Shown here piece by piece: positions 17,083 to 26,090 of a DNA stretch of 64,000 bases; the first letter of the stretch is position 1; each line of letters opens with the position of its first letter. The DNA comes from G963676655 sp963676655. GTDB taxonomy: Bacteria > Verrucomicrobiota > Lentisphaeria > Victivallales > Victivallaceae. Location: contig CAXXKX010000003.1 of assembly GCA_963676655.2 (NCBI GenBank), positions 4,092,001 to 4,156,000 on the forward strand, in the 5' to 3' direction. The notes under the pieces were generated by a model. The model did not search any database, was not told the origin of the DNA, and saw only the letters and a list, made by a program, of their open reading frames with translations. A program made the position numbers and the translations under genes.

Positions 17083-17098
17083 ACCGAATGGATAAGCA

Positions 17099-18211
17099 AT
17101 GAAAGATTTAATAACCGCCGGAATCAACAAGTCCGGTAATATCGCGGAACAAATTACAGCTGTTTTGTTCGAACATATATCCGAATTACCGCCAAACGCG
17201 CGAATCCCGAACGAAGTGGAATTGAGCCGTCATTTCGGGGTTTGCCGGATGACGGTCAATAAAGCGATAAACTCGCTGGTGGATGACGGCTTGCTCTACC
17301 GTGTCAGAAGTAAAGGCACATTTGTCAAAGAACGCGGTTTTCTGCCCCGGTCAATAAAAGTCCTGTTTCCCGGGCCGAACAGTCTCGCTCCGAATAACCG
17401 GAACACCTTTTTCTTCAGGGATATTTTTTCCGGTTTAAATGAGCGGGCCCACGAATTAAACATTCGCCTGGAAGCGATCATCTGCACTCATGATCACCGG
17501 AAAGAAAGTTTGAAGCCGGAATTGTTTGAGACATTGATGCCGGACAGCGCGCTTTTGGTGCCGGGGATATGGTGGGGACCGGTATTGAAGACGATTGCGG
17601 AAAAGACTTCCAATGTGGTTATAATGCATAATCAAACAGATATGTCACCGCATCATGATACGATAAAAAAGTGGTATCAGTATATTCTGGATTATCAAGG
17701 GGCGGCCGATTTTGCGACGGAATACTTTATCAGGCACGGAAGGGACCGGATATTTACGTTTTGTGACAATAGCGAAGCGAATTTTCCAGGGCCGCGCTGG
17801 CAAGGATATTGTGACGCGTTAACCAGAAATAATATTGCCATTGATTCGGAGCTTTATCTTGAATTACCGATGAATTATGAACATGAATTGGATATGCCTG
17901 TGGTCACCGCGGCAATACGCCGGGCATTGCTGACTAAAAAAGCCAACGCGATTCTATCCCCGAACAGCTGGTTCATCAAGCCGATAATTCGGGTCGCCCA
18001 TGAACTTGGCCTCAGGATTCCGGAGGATGTCTCCATTATTTCAATCGGGGCTACCCCTGAATCACTGGAGGCTCCGGTTACGGTTTCAGTTATGGCGGTT
18101 GACGGTGCTCAGGTGGGGCGTGACATGACTGATATCTTTGCTAGGGGGAAAATCGTTCCGGGATGTACTTCCAAGCAGTTTCATTTAATCGAACGCAGTT
18201 CAACTTGCTGA
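17099..18211 (+). CDS. GntR family regulator with LacI-like sensor domain
   Basis: The 370-residue protein has an N-terminal winged helix of the GntR type: IPNEVELSRHFGVCRMTVNKAINSLVDDG (about 38-66), with the wing YRVRSKGTFVKE (about 69-80). A periplasmic-binding-protein-like ligand domain follows (FFRDIFSGLNERAHELNIRL, then IPEDVSIISIGATPESLEAP). This AraR-like architecture suits a sugar-responsive repressor. It starts 16 bp after the pseudopilin stop and is followed 41 bp later by the secreted hydrolase at 18253. The palindrome at 16280-16295 is its most likely target. Placing the regulator second in the operon differs from the other modules. Confidence 0.92.
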   Translation: MKDLITAGINKSGNIAEQITAVLFEHISELPPNARIPNEVELSRHFGVCRMTVNKAINSLVDDGLLYRVRSKGTFVKERGFLPRSIKVLFPGPNSLAPNNRNTFFFRDIFSGLNERAHELNIRLEAIICTHDHRKESLKPELFETLMPDSALLVPGIWWGPVLKTIAEKTSNVVIMHNQTDMSPHHDTIKKWYQYILDYQGAADFATEYFIRHGRDRIFTFCDNSEANFPGPRWQGYCDALTRNNIAIDSELYLELPMNYEHELDMPVVTAAIRRALLTKKANAILSPNSWFIKPIIRVAHELGLRIPEDVSIISIGATPESLEAPVTVSVMAVDGAQVGRDMTDIFARGKIVPGCTSKQFHLIERSSTC

Positions 18212-18252
18212 TTAATTTCAAAATATTAAACATATATCACAGGAGAAATAAT

Positions 18253-21200
18253 ATGTTGAAAAGTATTGTTTTATTCGCTATCGCGGTCTGTTCTGCTGGA
18301 ACAATTCAGGCTGCGGACAAAAGTCTCTCTCTGGATGTGAAATTTGATTCCACGAAAACGATTGACGCCGGAGGATACAAGGTTAATTTGACCGGTCCGT
18401 TTGTTAAGACCGAAGACGGCGGTACGGGATTGGCCTACGGGACTAAAGAATTGCCGCGCATTCCGGCGGATACGATTATGGGGAAAGACGGGACGATCAT
18501 CTTTACATTTATGGTTAAACCGCGTAAAAAAGAAAACTTACTGAAAAACCGCATGTTGCTGGCGGTTCGCGGCAAAGGCCGGGAACGTATATTCTTCTAC
18601 CAAACCGGAGGCCGCGAATACGTATTGTTTACTTTGAAAAAATATATCAGCAGACATGCCGTCAGATCCCTGCAGCCGGTTAAATTCAATCGCTGGTATC
18701 AAGCCGCCTGTACGTGGGACGGTTCGACGGTCAAATTTTATCTTGACGGCAAACTCCAGGCGGAATTCAAACAACCGTATATTCCGGAGTATCCGAAACG
18801 TTCGTCTTTCATCCACTTCGGGCCGTACGTTGATCGCTGTACAAATCCGAAACCATGGGGCGAAGATAGCTGCATCGTGCGGGATCTGAAGGTCTATAAA
18901 CGCGCATTGTCCATGAAGGAAATCATGCTGGCGGCCGGGTTGAAGCCGGTGGACAAAACCATGACATACAAATCATTCCTGAATATTCCTCAGATAAAGA
19001 CCGGCCCGGTGGCAGACGGGACGCTCAAGGATCCGGCCTGGCAGCGGGCTGCTTCATTTATCTGCCTGATCGACGGGAGTAAACCGGATGAGTCTTTGTC
19101 GTACAAGAGAAACAATCCGAAATTCTGCCATGACGGTAAAAATCTCTATATTTCTTTTGAATCGGTTTTTCCCGGAAATTACAAAATCATCATGGGCGAT
19201 ACGCGAAAAGGCAAGGATTCCCAGGTCTGGGCCAACGAGTCTTTTGAGTTGTATTTTCTGGTCGGGAAAAATTTTTATCGTTTTGCCGGCAATGTGGCCG
19301 GCGGCAACTGCGAGATGCTGAATTTAAATAAAGATTTTAACGGCAAATGGACCTATAAAAGATCGCTGGCGGTGAGGATTGACGATTCGCGTTTGTGGCA
19401 GGGCGAGATTGTGATCCCTTTCGCCACGATCGGGGTTAAAACCGGCGATGAATTTAAAATCAATTTCTGCCGGACCTGGCGCGGCCTGCAACGGGTCGGG
19501 GTCACGTCGTTGGCCGGGACTTCGACATACGGTGATCAGGCGGCTTTTGCCACTGTGAAACTCAGCGGCATGGACGAAGCATTCCGGCAAATCGCGGTCA
19601 ACAACCCGAATTTCGGCAATCTCTCTCAGCAAGTTCAGTTTACCGCCGCAAAAAATACCCGGGTTGATTATCAGGTGAGCCTGATGTCTTCGGGTGGTTT
19701 TCTGCCGGATCTTGAGATGTGGAACCGGCTGCTGGCGATAAAGGCCGGAGTAATACAGCCGTGGTCGGGTTCCCGGACCATTGAAACAACCAGTTATGAC
19801 CGCATTCTGTTCAAAGCAGTGGACCGCGATTCAAAACGGATTCTCATGCAGCAGGTGGTTCCGTTCAAGATACTGGAAAATTTTCTTGATGTGATCCCGG
19901 CGTTTTCCAGCGCAAAAGTGTATATGAAACCGCGATACGGCATGATCAGGAATAAATCCGGCGGAAATCCGGTGGAACTGGCGCTGAAAGCCCCTGACGG
20001 GAAAATGATCTACAAGACGACAATCAGCTCGGATAGTGAATTTGCCGTGCCGTTTGCCCGGAAAAATCCGGTAGGAACTTACATCGCGGAAATCTTTGCG
20101 ACAATCAAGGGTCGTAAGCAGATTTTCGCCTCAAAATCTTTTGCCTATCACGGTATCGGCCCCTGGGAGAAAGAAACGCCGGACGGACGAGTCCTGGCAC
20201 CGTTCACGCCTTTGACTTTAAAACAAAAGAAAGGTGTTTTTGATATCGGCATGTGGGGCAGGGTTTATGACTACTCAGGATCACCGCTGCCGTCAAAGAT
20301 TATGGCTTTAAACAAGCCGGTTGCCGCCTCAGTGAACCTTTATGTGAATGGAACTGCGGTCAAATGTCCGGTCAAAATAACGACTTCGTCACCGTCACGA
20401 ATTGAAATGTCGGGGGAAAACAGCGCAAAACAATATGACATAGCGCAAAATGCCTGGGTTGAATATGATGGCTTTTTGTGGAATGATATTAAGATAAAGG
20501 CGAAAGAAAATCTCGACAACTTGAAACTGGTTGTCGATATTCCGCCGCAAATGGCGAAATTCTATCATATTACGTCGGCGGGATTTGGCGCCGGCGGCCG
20601 TAAAACCGGAGTCCTCGATAAAACCTTGGAGGTGCCGTTTTACCCGTTTGTCTGGCTCGGAAGCTATGAACAGGGCCTCTGCTGGTTTGCCGAATCAAAT
20701 TCCGCCTGGAAAACTAAACAGAAATATCCGATAAAGCTGATCAAGCAGGGTAATCGGGCCGCGCTTGAAATCACATTTGCCGACAAGCTGCGTAAAGGAC
20801 AGAAGATTGACTTGCAGTTCGGGCTGCTTGCCACTCCGGTCAAACCGCTGCCCCCGGGCTATCCTATGAATGTTTTCGGAGACGGATTTTCCACTCATCT
20901 GAATACACGATCCGGCCGTTCACCGATAAATGCCGTCAGAATATCCACGGTCAAGTCGGGGCCGACATTCAATGACTTCCCGCCTTTCAGTATGAAAGAC
21001 CTGGCGGCCAATGTCGCAATGGGTAAAAAAAATAATGCGGTGACCGTGCCGTACCAGGTTGCGATTTATATGGCGGATAAGTATCCGGTCGTCAAAGATA
21101 ATCTGCTGGAATGGCAGGCCGTGCCCGAAGCGCATCTGTCCTATGAATACAATGGCAAACCCATGCGGTGGTTCAATGTCTGTCCGGCTTCGGAGGCGGC

Positions 21201-22203
21201 TGACTACTACGTTTACCGGGTCAAGGAGTTTATTGACAAAGCCGGGTTGGCGGGCCTGTATTTTGACTTCGGGCCGGTCAACCAGTGTTCCAACCGGTAT
21301 CATGGTTGTAACGGCGGTTATCCGATTCGCGCCAAACGCCGCTTCTACAAAATGATAGCTCAGGCTCTGGCGGATAAGAATAACGGTAAATATTATATTG
21401 TCGTTCATAACTCCGAATCGGTTCAGATCCCGGTATTTACTTTTGTCACTCATTTCTTCAACGGCGAAGGCCTGCGTCAAATGAGCTCAAGTGTTTTCCA
21501 TAACGGCAAGGATCTGCTTGATCATTATACCATCAATGATTTTGCTTCAGAACACTCGTCTTTGCCTTGGGGGGTTACCTCCAGTATCTATGTCCCGGCT
21601 GATCCGTTGCTGGAACGCTTCGGCGGTCCCCCGAAGACCGGAAAGGATTTATATCAGGAACGTTACCGGTTCCGCATGACCAAGGCGGCGATGGCCGGTG
21701 CTTTGATCCATAACACCATTCCCAGCTCCTCGCGACTGCATTACGGCTGGTTCGATAAACTGATCCGGTTTTATGATGATTTCAAAGTTGACCAGGCGGA
21801 GTTCATGCCGTATTGGCGCAACATGGAATATGTCAAGGTTCTGAAAGGCAAAGATATTTACGTGAGCTTTTACCGCAGTCGGGACCGGAAGGAAATCCTC
21901 GCGATAATTGCGCATGTCAGCAAAGACCACCTGGATCAGGAAGTGGAAATAGAGTTCGATCCGGCCAAACTGGGATTCAAACGCCTGACTTCAGCTCAGG
22001 AACTGCTGACCGGTCCGGATCCCAAATATCAGGAATTGTTCAAACTGGTTCCGCTCACCAGACATTACAGTCCGAAAGGCCGAGGCCGAATTCCGATCGT
22101 CCCCGGTGATTTCGGCGTGAAATTCCAGGGACTCAAGGATAATAAGATAAAATTGAATTTGCAGCACCACTCAGTGGCGCTGGTTAAAATTACCGGGGAA
22201 TGA
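18253..22203 (+). CDS. Large secreted multidomain hydrolase (LamG, CBM9-like, DUF6067-like)
   Basis: The 1316-residue protein has a clear signal peptide (MLKSIVLFAIAVCSAGTIQA, cut before ADK). A LamG/concanavalin-type domain follows (about 30-230; QPVKFNRWYQAACTWDGSTVKFYLDGKL). A CBM9-like sugar-binding domain comes next (about 240-440; PVADGTLKDPAWQRAASF). A long C-terminal part has the look of DUF6067-type putative glycosidases (YPFVWLGSYEQGLCWFAES near 800, then a TIM-barrel-like stretch GLAGLYFDFGPVNQCSNRY near 1000). It is presumably exported and acts on a polysaccharide. Catalytic residues cannot be assigned. ATG 18253 has AGGAG upstream; an earlier in-frame start would overlap the GntR gene. 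It ends one base before the convergent Dabb gene. Confidence 0.85.
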   Translation: MLKSIVLFAIAVCSAGTIQAADKSLSLDVKFDSTKTIDAGGYKVNLTGPFVKTEDGGTGLAYGTKELPRIPADTIMGKDGTIIFTFMVKPRKKENLLKNRMLLAVRGKGRERIFFYQTGGREYVLFTLKKYISRHAVRSLQPVKFNRWYQAACTWDGSTVKFYLDGKLQAEFKQPYIPEYPKRSSFIHFGPYVDRCTNPKPWGEDSCIVRDLKVYKRALSMKEIMLAAGLKPVDKTMTYKSFLNIPQIKTGPVADGTLKDPAWQRAASFICLIDGSKPDESLSYKRNNPKFCHDGKNLYISFESVFPGNYKIIMGDTRKGKDSQVWANESFELYFLVGKNFYRFAGNVAGGNCEMLNLNKDFNGKWTYKRSLAVRIDDSRLWQGEIVIPFATIGVKTGDEFKINFCRTWRGLQRVGVTSLAGTSTYGDQAAFATVKLSGMDEAFRQIAVNNPNFGNLSQQVQFTAAKNTRVDYQVSLMSSGGFLPDLEMWNRLLAIKAGVIQPWSGSRTIETTSYDRILFKAVDRDSKRILMQQVVPFKILENFLDVIPAFSSAKVYMKPRYGMIRNKSGGNPVELALKAPDGKMIYKTTISSDSEFAVPFARKNPVGTYIAEIFATIKGRKQIFASKSFAYHGIGPWEKETPDGRVLAPFTPLTLKQKKGVFDIGMWGRVYDYSGSPLPSKIMALNKPVAASVNLYVNGTAVKCPVKITTSSPSRIEMSGENSAKQYDIAQNAWVEYDGFLWNDIKIKAKENLDNLKLVVDIPPQMAKFYHITSAGFGAGGRKTGVLDKTLEVPFYPFVWLGSYEQGLCWFAESNSAWKTKQKYPIKLIKQGNRAALEITFADKLRKGQKIDLQFGLLATPVKPLPPGYPMNVFGDGFSTHLNTRSGRSPINAVRISTVKSGPTFNDFPPFSMKDLAANVAMGKKNNAVTVPYQVAIYMADKYPVVKDNLLEWQAVPEAHLSYEYNGKPMRWFNVCPASEAADYYVYRVKEFIDKAGLAGLYFDFGPVNQCSNRYHGCNGGYPIRAKRRFYKMIAQALADKNNGKYYIVVHNSESVQIPVFTFVTHFFNGEGLRQMSSSVFHNGKDLLDHYTINDFASEHSSLPWGVTSSIYVPADPLLERFGGPPKTGKDLYQERYRFRMTKAAMAGALIHNTIPSSSRLHYGWFDKLIRFYDDFKVDQAEFMPYWRNMEYVKVLKGKDIYVSFYRSRDRKEILAIIAHVSKDHLDQEVEIEFDPAKLGFKRLTSAQELLTGPDPKYQELFKLVPLTRHYSPKGRGRIPIVPGDFGVKFQGLKDNKIKLNLQHHSVALVKITGE

Positions 22204-22204
22204 A

Positions 22205-22504
22205 TCAGTCGGCGTCGTAGATGACCAGTTTGGCGAACATGCATTTGAAGGTTTCGACGAATTTCAGATGAATCGGATCAACCTGATACTGGTCATGCGC
22301 CGCGACGTCTTGAAGCACGACGGTCAGGGCCACATCGTAGGAATGGTCGATGATCGGGCGTGCTTCGGTTGCCGCCGGAGTGCCGACAAAACAGGCTTCG
22401 ACGCAGGAGATGTCTTTCAGGGATTCAACTCCCGCGTAAAAGTTCTTTTTGTCTTCTTCGCTGAGACCTTCTTTTAACCAGAAATAAACTGAGTGTACCA
22501 ACAT
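22205..22504 (-). CDS. Dabb family (stress-responsive alpha/beta barrel) protein
   Basis: The 99-residue protein starts MLVHSVYFWLKEGLSEEDKKNF and continues with VEACFVGTPA, DHSYDVALTVVL and DQYQVDPIHLKFVETF. This is the order of a Dabb ferredoxin-like domain, which usually forms dimers. Known relatives include plant stress proteins and a few cyclases; the role here is unknown. AAAGGA precedes the ATG. It lies 134 bp downstream of glutamate decarboxylase on the same strand. A remnant of a related gene is found at 16027-16080. Confidence 0.92.
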   Translation of the reverse strand: MLVHSVYFWLKEGLSEEDKKNFYAGVESLKDISCVEACFVGTPAATEARPIIDHSYDVALTVVLQDVAAHDQYQVDPIHLKFVETFKCMFAKLVIYDAD

Positions 22505-22580
22505 AATTTTTTTCCTTTTATTTGTTACGCCCCAAAGGGCAGGGGAATTAAATCCCTTTAATTATAATTATCTTTATTTC

Positions 22581-22639
22581 CGCTTCCGTAGCACGTAGTG
22601 CGGAGTATGAAGCGGTTCGCCGCCATCCGTCGTACGGAT
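22581..22639. repeat. Cluster of three short hairpins
   Basis: Three adjacent small palindromes: GCAC-GTA-GTGC (22591-22601), GCGG-TTCG-CCGC (22612-22623) and ATCCGT-CGT-ACGGAT (22625-22639). The last abuts the gad stop codon. No T-run follows on either strand, so a terminator is less likely than a REP-type element. Confidence 0.45.
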
Positions 22640-24051
22640 TAACAATGCGGATGTGGTTTGTCGGAGCCGGGAGGCAGATCGGGGGCTTTTTCCATACCGC
22701 CGCCGTGCGCCTCGAAAAACTCGCACGCGTCAAGGATATCCTTTGCGAGAATTTCGCACATATCCCGGCTCAGGTTTTCCCGCACCACCACTCGCAGCAT
22801 TGCGATGTCCTCCGCGTTTGGCGGCAGCGTGTAGGCCGACAGGACCCAGCCGCGCTGCCTTACCCGCGATGAAATGTCGAACACGTTGTATTCAGTGATG
22901 CCGTCTGATAAACGCAGGGAGACGACCGGAATCCCCATTTTGTCGCGATTCATAATCACGAATTTGCCGGATTTCTCCAGCGTTTCGGAGAGCCAGACGG
23001 CATTATCCATGCAGTTCCGGGCAATACGGGTATAACCTTCCTGCCCAAGCCGGATAAAGTTGTAATACTGGGCCAGAACCATTGAAGTGCCGCGGGAGAA
23101 GTTAAGCGTCATTGTCGGCATCTCGCCGCCAAGGTAGTTGACGTAGAAGATCAGGTCTTCCGGGAACACACTTTTTTCGCGGAACATCACCCAGCCGATT
23201 CCGGGGTAGACCAAACCGTATTTGTGACCGGAAACGTTGATAGATTTAACCCTTGGCAGCCGGAAGTCCCAGATAAAGTCAGGTTGCAGGAACGGCACGA
23301 TAAAGCCGCCGCTGGCGGCGTCGACATGGATCGGGATATCCCAGCCATGTTGTTCCTGAACTTCGTCAAGCACCCTGGTTATCTCATGAATCGGGTCGTT
23401 CTCTCCGGTGAAAGTCGTCCCGAGGATACTGGTAACGCAGATCGTGTTTTCATCCACCATGGCGCGAACGCCTTCGGGATCGAGCGTGAATTCGTCTTTA
23501 CGCAATGGCACCATGCGCATTTCGACATCGAAAAAGCGGGCGAATTTTTCCCAGCAGATTTGCACGTCGTAACCGAATACCATGTTCGGCTTGTCGATCG
23601 GTAGTCCTGCCGCCTCGCGTTTTTTGCGCCAGTTGAATTTATGGGCCAATCCCGCCAGCATTACCGCCTCGGATGAACCGACGGTGGCGGAGCCGAGGGT
23701 TTCCACGCCGTCCGGTGAATTGAACAGTCGCGCCAGCATGTTGACGCAGCGTTCGTGAATGTTTTCCGACTGGGGATACATGGCGTGATCGATAAAGTTT
23801 TTATGAATATTTTCCGCGATCAGCTGCCTTGCCTCAGGTTCCATCCAGGTGGTGACAAAACTGGAAAGGTTGAGTTGCGGATTGCAATCCATGGCGGTTT
23901 CATCGTGAACCAGTTCATAGGCGGCTTCGGCAGGCATTCCGGCCGCAGGCATTTCATACTTTGGCACGCTTTCGGCGAACAGTCTGCTGGAGTAGGTTTG
24001 CGAGTGTATTTCTTCTCTGCCGGAATCGAGTTCTTTCTTGCTTGATATCAT
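22639..24051 (-). CDS. gadB: Glutamate decarboxylase
   Basis: The 470-residue pyridoxal-phosphate enzyme has DCNPQLNLSSFVTTWMEPEA (about 55-74), the substrate-site segment of GadA/GadB. It also has IHVDAASGGFIVPF (about 240-253), with the cofactor Asp, and SINVSGHKYGLVYPG (about 272-286), with the Schiff-base Lys. It converts glutamate to 4-aminobutyrate with uptake of a proton, a known acid-resistance reaction. Length matches E. coli GadB (466). AAGGAGG lies upstream of the ATG. No GadC-type antiporter is adjacent. The neighbours are unrelated glycan genes, so it may be an independent stress function. Confidence 0.95.
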   Translation of the reverse strand: MISSKKELDSGREEIHSQTYSSRLFAESVPKYEMPAAGMPAEAAYELVHDETAMDCNPQLNLSSFVTTWMEPEARQLIAENIHKNFIDHAMYPQSENIHERCVNMLARLFNSPDGVETLGSATVGSSEAVMLAGLAHKFNWRKKREAAGLPIDKPNMVFGYDVQICWEKFARFFDVEMRMVPLRKDEFTLDPEGVRAMVDENTICVTSILGTTFTGENDPIHEITRVLDEVQEQHGWDIPIHVDAASGGFIVPFLQPDFIWDFRLPRVKSINVSGHKYGLVYPGIGWVMFREKSVFPEDLIFYVNYLGGEMPTMTLNFSRGTSMVLAQYYNFIRLGQEGYTRIARNCMDNAVWLSETLEKSGKFVIMNRDKMGIPVVSLRLSDGITEYNVFDISSRVRQRGWVLSAYTLPPNAEDIAMLRVVVRENLSRDMCEILAKDILDACEFFEAHGGGMEKAPDLPPGSDKPHPHC

Positions 24052-24188
24052 AGTTTGAGCCTCCTTAGCCTGGTTATTGAGTTTTACAACATAGCCTCAT
24101 TTATCTAATATGGCAAATTAATATCAGCACATAATTAAAATATGGTGTGGATCATATAAAATTTTCGAAATTTTTTCATAAAAGGGGG

Positions 24189-24218
24189 TTGACAGCGAAT
24201 AGAACCGGATAGTACCAT
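24189..24218 (+). promoter_or_regulatory. Promoter of the second GntR module
   Basis: TTGACA (24189-24194) is followed after 18 bp by TACCAT (24213-24218), a weak -10. Two direct copies of ATAGAACCGGATAG overlap and flank it. Confidence 0.5.
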
Positions 24219-24235
24219 CTGATAGAACCGGATAG
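24199..24235 (+). promoter_or_regulatory. Direct-repeat operator candidate upstream of GntR
   Basis: ATAGAACCGGATAG occurs at 24199-24212, between the -35 and -10, and again at 24222-24235. The spacing is 23 bp (about two helical turns). The location suggests repression by the GntR protein encoded 38 bp downstream. Confidence 0.6.
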
Positions 24236-24272
24236 GACTGGGTAATGTAAACAAGCGGTTAATTGAATAAAA

Positions 24273-25403
24273 ATGAAGCCAAATGTAAGTAAAAAGGACG
24301 TGATCTTTGAGAAGCTCAAAGATAGTATCATTACAGGCAAACTGATGCCGGAATCACGTTTGCCTAAAGAAGTAGATTTTGCGAAAAAACTCGGGGTTGG
24401 GCGGGTGACATTGCGCTCCGCGCTGGAGCGTCTGCTCGATGAAGGTTTGATCGAACGCATTCCGGGGAAAGGTACATTTGTCGCTCCGTCCAGCGAAATT
24501 TGCCCGCGTCGTTTTCTGGCGATCCTGCCGCCGCAAAATGAAAGTTTTGAATCTCCCATGAGCCATATTATGCCGGGTATTGAATGCCGTGCCGGGGAAC
24601 GATCAGTAAAGATCCAAAAATACGGGGTTGAATTTTTCAGGGCTCTGACTGTAGACGAAGGGGTCGAACGAATTATTGAGGGAGGTTACGAAGGGATATT
24701 CTACATGACTAACGGTGTCATTGGTAATGAACGGGATTTTCAAATTGTCAAAGCCTCAGGTTTGCCGGTTGTTATGCCACATGCTTCACGCTTTGATTAT
24801 AAAATTACTGGTTTTGCTGTAATGAATACAGATGAAAAAGCCGGGTTCGGTTCCGCGGTTAAGTCTCTGGCAACAAAAGGGCATCGGCAAATCGGGACTA
24901 TTTTTCTGCCGGGAGCATACCGGAAAGTTATTCGCGGATTTACTTATGAGGAGTATCGGGATTTTCTAGAGGAAAACGGATTGGATAATGCCCGGGAGTT
25001 GATAAAAAACTGTAATTATGAATATGATGAAGTGGCCAGCGCTGTTATCGAACTGATGCGATTGCAAGACCCGCCAACCGCGATTATGTGCTACTCCGAC
25101 TTTGTTGCTCTGCATGTTTATCGAATTTTGCGGGAGATGGATATATGTATTCCCTGTCAGGTTGCGGTAATGGGGTATTGTAATTACCCTGGCGGTGAAT
25201 TACTTTCGCCGTCATTGTCAACTGTTGATCTGTTTTTCGAGCAGATTGGGCGCGATGCCCTGGATTTGCTGATTGATTCCGGTAAATGGTGGAAAAGCGG
25301 TATAACTCCGCCATACGTTACAACCCCGTTCAAGGTTATCGAACGTGGAAGCACGAATGTTAAAATGCTTGAGAAAGAATTAGTTGAAACCATATTATTT
25401 TAA
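24273..25403 (+). CDS. GntR family regulator with LacI-like sensor domain
   Basis: The winged-helix region reads LPKEVDFAKKLGVGRVTLRSALERLLDEGLIERIPGKGTFV (about 31-71), with the typical GntR wing ending in GKGTFV. A substrate-binding domain of the LacI/GalR type follows (residues about 100-360; MTNGVIGNERDFQIV, YRDFLEENGLDN, ICIPCQVAVMGYCNYPGGE). It heads the plus-strand set jelly-roll protein, pseudopilin and putative glycosidase. Repeats in its own promoter argue for autoregulation. There is no strong Shine-Dalgarno sequence before ATG 24273. Confidence 0.92.
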   Translation: MKPNVSKKDVIFEKLKDSIITGKLMPESRLPKEVDFAKKLGVGRVTLRSALERLLDEGLIERIPGKGTFVAPSSEICPRRFLAILPPQNESFESPMSHIMPGIECRAGERSVKIQKYGVEFFRALTVDEGVERIIEGGYEGIFYMTNGVIGNERDFQIVKASGLPVVMPHASRFDYKITGFAVMNTDEKAGFGSAVKSLATKGHRQIGTIFLPGAYRKVIRGFTYEEYRDFLEENGLDNARELIKNCNYEYDEVASAVIELMRLQDPPTAIMCYSDFVALHVYRILREMDICIPCQVAVMGYCNYPGGELLSPSLSTVDLFFEQIGRDALDLLIDSGKWWKSGITPPYVTTPFKVIERGSTNVKMLEKELVETILF

Positions 25404-25417
25404 ACTTGGGAGAAAAT

Positions 25418-26071
25418 ATGAAGAAAACTGTATTGAAGCTATTGAGCGTGATGTTGTTGAGTTTGCCGGTTGCCGGAATTTTTGCCGGGGATTCTGTCGA
25501 ATCGGCTAAAAACCTGCTCAAGTATGATTTTTCCAAACTTTCCAAATCGGGAGTCCCGCTCGGATATACATTTTTTCCGGGAAAAGATAAAAAGGGTAAG
25601 ATTTCCGTATCCGTTGAAGATGGGGGGAACGTCGTCAAGCTAGAACGAGCCGAACAAGGCAGGATTTTTATTGATTCGGCATTCTTAATGGATATTAAGA
25701 AAAATAAAAAATACGTTTTGACCGTACAGTTGAAAATTGAAAATCAGAAATATACGGGCAAAGGCATGCATTTTTTCTATGTCTGCGCGTATAATACCGG
25801 CAATAACAAGCATATCTATAATAAAATCTTAGGTCATGGCGGCAACGGCGGCTGGATGACCGTAGTTCTGGTGATCGATACCGTTAAAAAACCGCTGCTG
25901 GCGGGGGCCAAACTGTTGATGCGAGGGTATGGCGTATCGGGAACATATTTTTTGAAGAAACCGATGCTGGTTGAGATCCCGAACGATATTGAAATACAAT
26001 CACATTACATACTGGAAAACGAAAAAACAGTTCCAAGCGGCCTTCTCCGACTTGGAACATTAAAACAATAA
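25418..26071 (+). CDS. Secreted protein, probable carbohydrate-binding jelly-roll fold
   Basis: The 217-residue protein has a signal peptide (MKKTVLKLLSVMLLSLPVAG, cut near IFA-GDS). The mature part has alternating beta strands: NLLKYDFSKLSKSGVPLGY, VVKLERAEQGRIFIDSAF, KNKKYVLTVQLKIENQKYT, MHFFYVCAYNTGN, MTVVLVIDTVKK. This is the pattern of a CBM4/9/22-type sandwich, with no catalytic motif. The second gene of the module, it starts 14 bp after GntR with GGGAG upstream and ends 19 bp before the pseudopilin. It may bind glycan for the downstream enzyme. The fold assignment is by pattern only. Confidence 0.75.
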   Translation: MKKTVLKLLSVMLLSLPVAGIFAGDSVESAKNLLKYDFSKLSKSGVPLGYTFFPGKDKKGKISVSVEDGGNVVKLERAEQGRIFIDSAFLMDIKKNKKYVLTVQLKIENQKYTGKGMHFFYVCAYNTGNNKHIYNKILGHGGNGGWMTVVLVIDTVKKPLLAGAKLLMRGYGVSGTYFLKKPMLVEIPNDIEIQSHYILENEKTVPSGLLRLGTLKQ

Positions 26072-26090
26072 AACTGACAAGGAGGATTAT

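Noticed and set aside
20920..21480. A 186-residue minus-strand frame inside the large hydrolase gene
   Set aside because: It is antisense to a well-supported coding sequence and shows no protein-like pattern or start.
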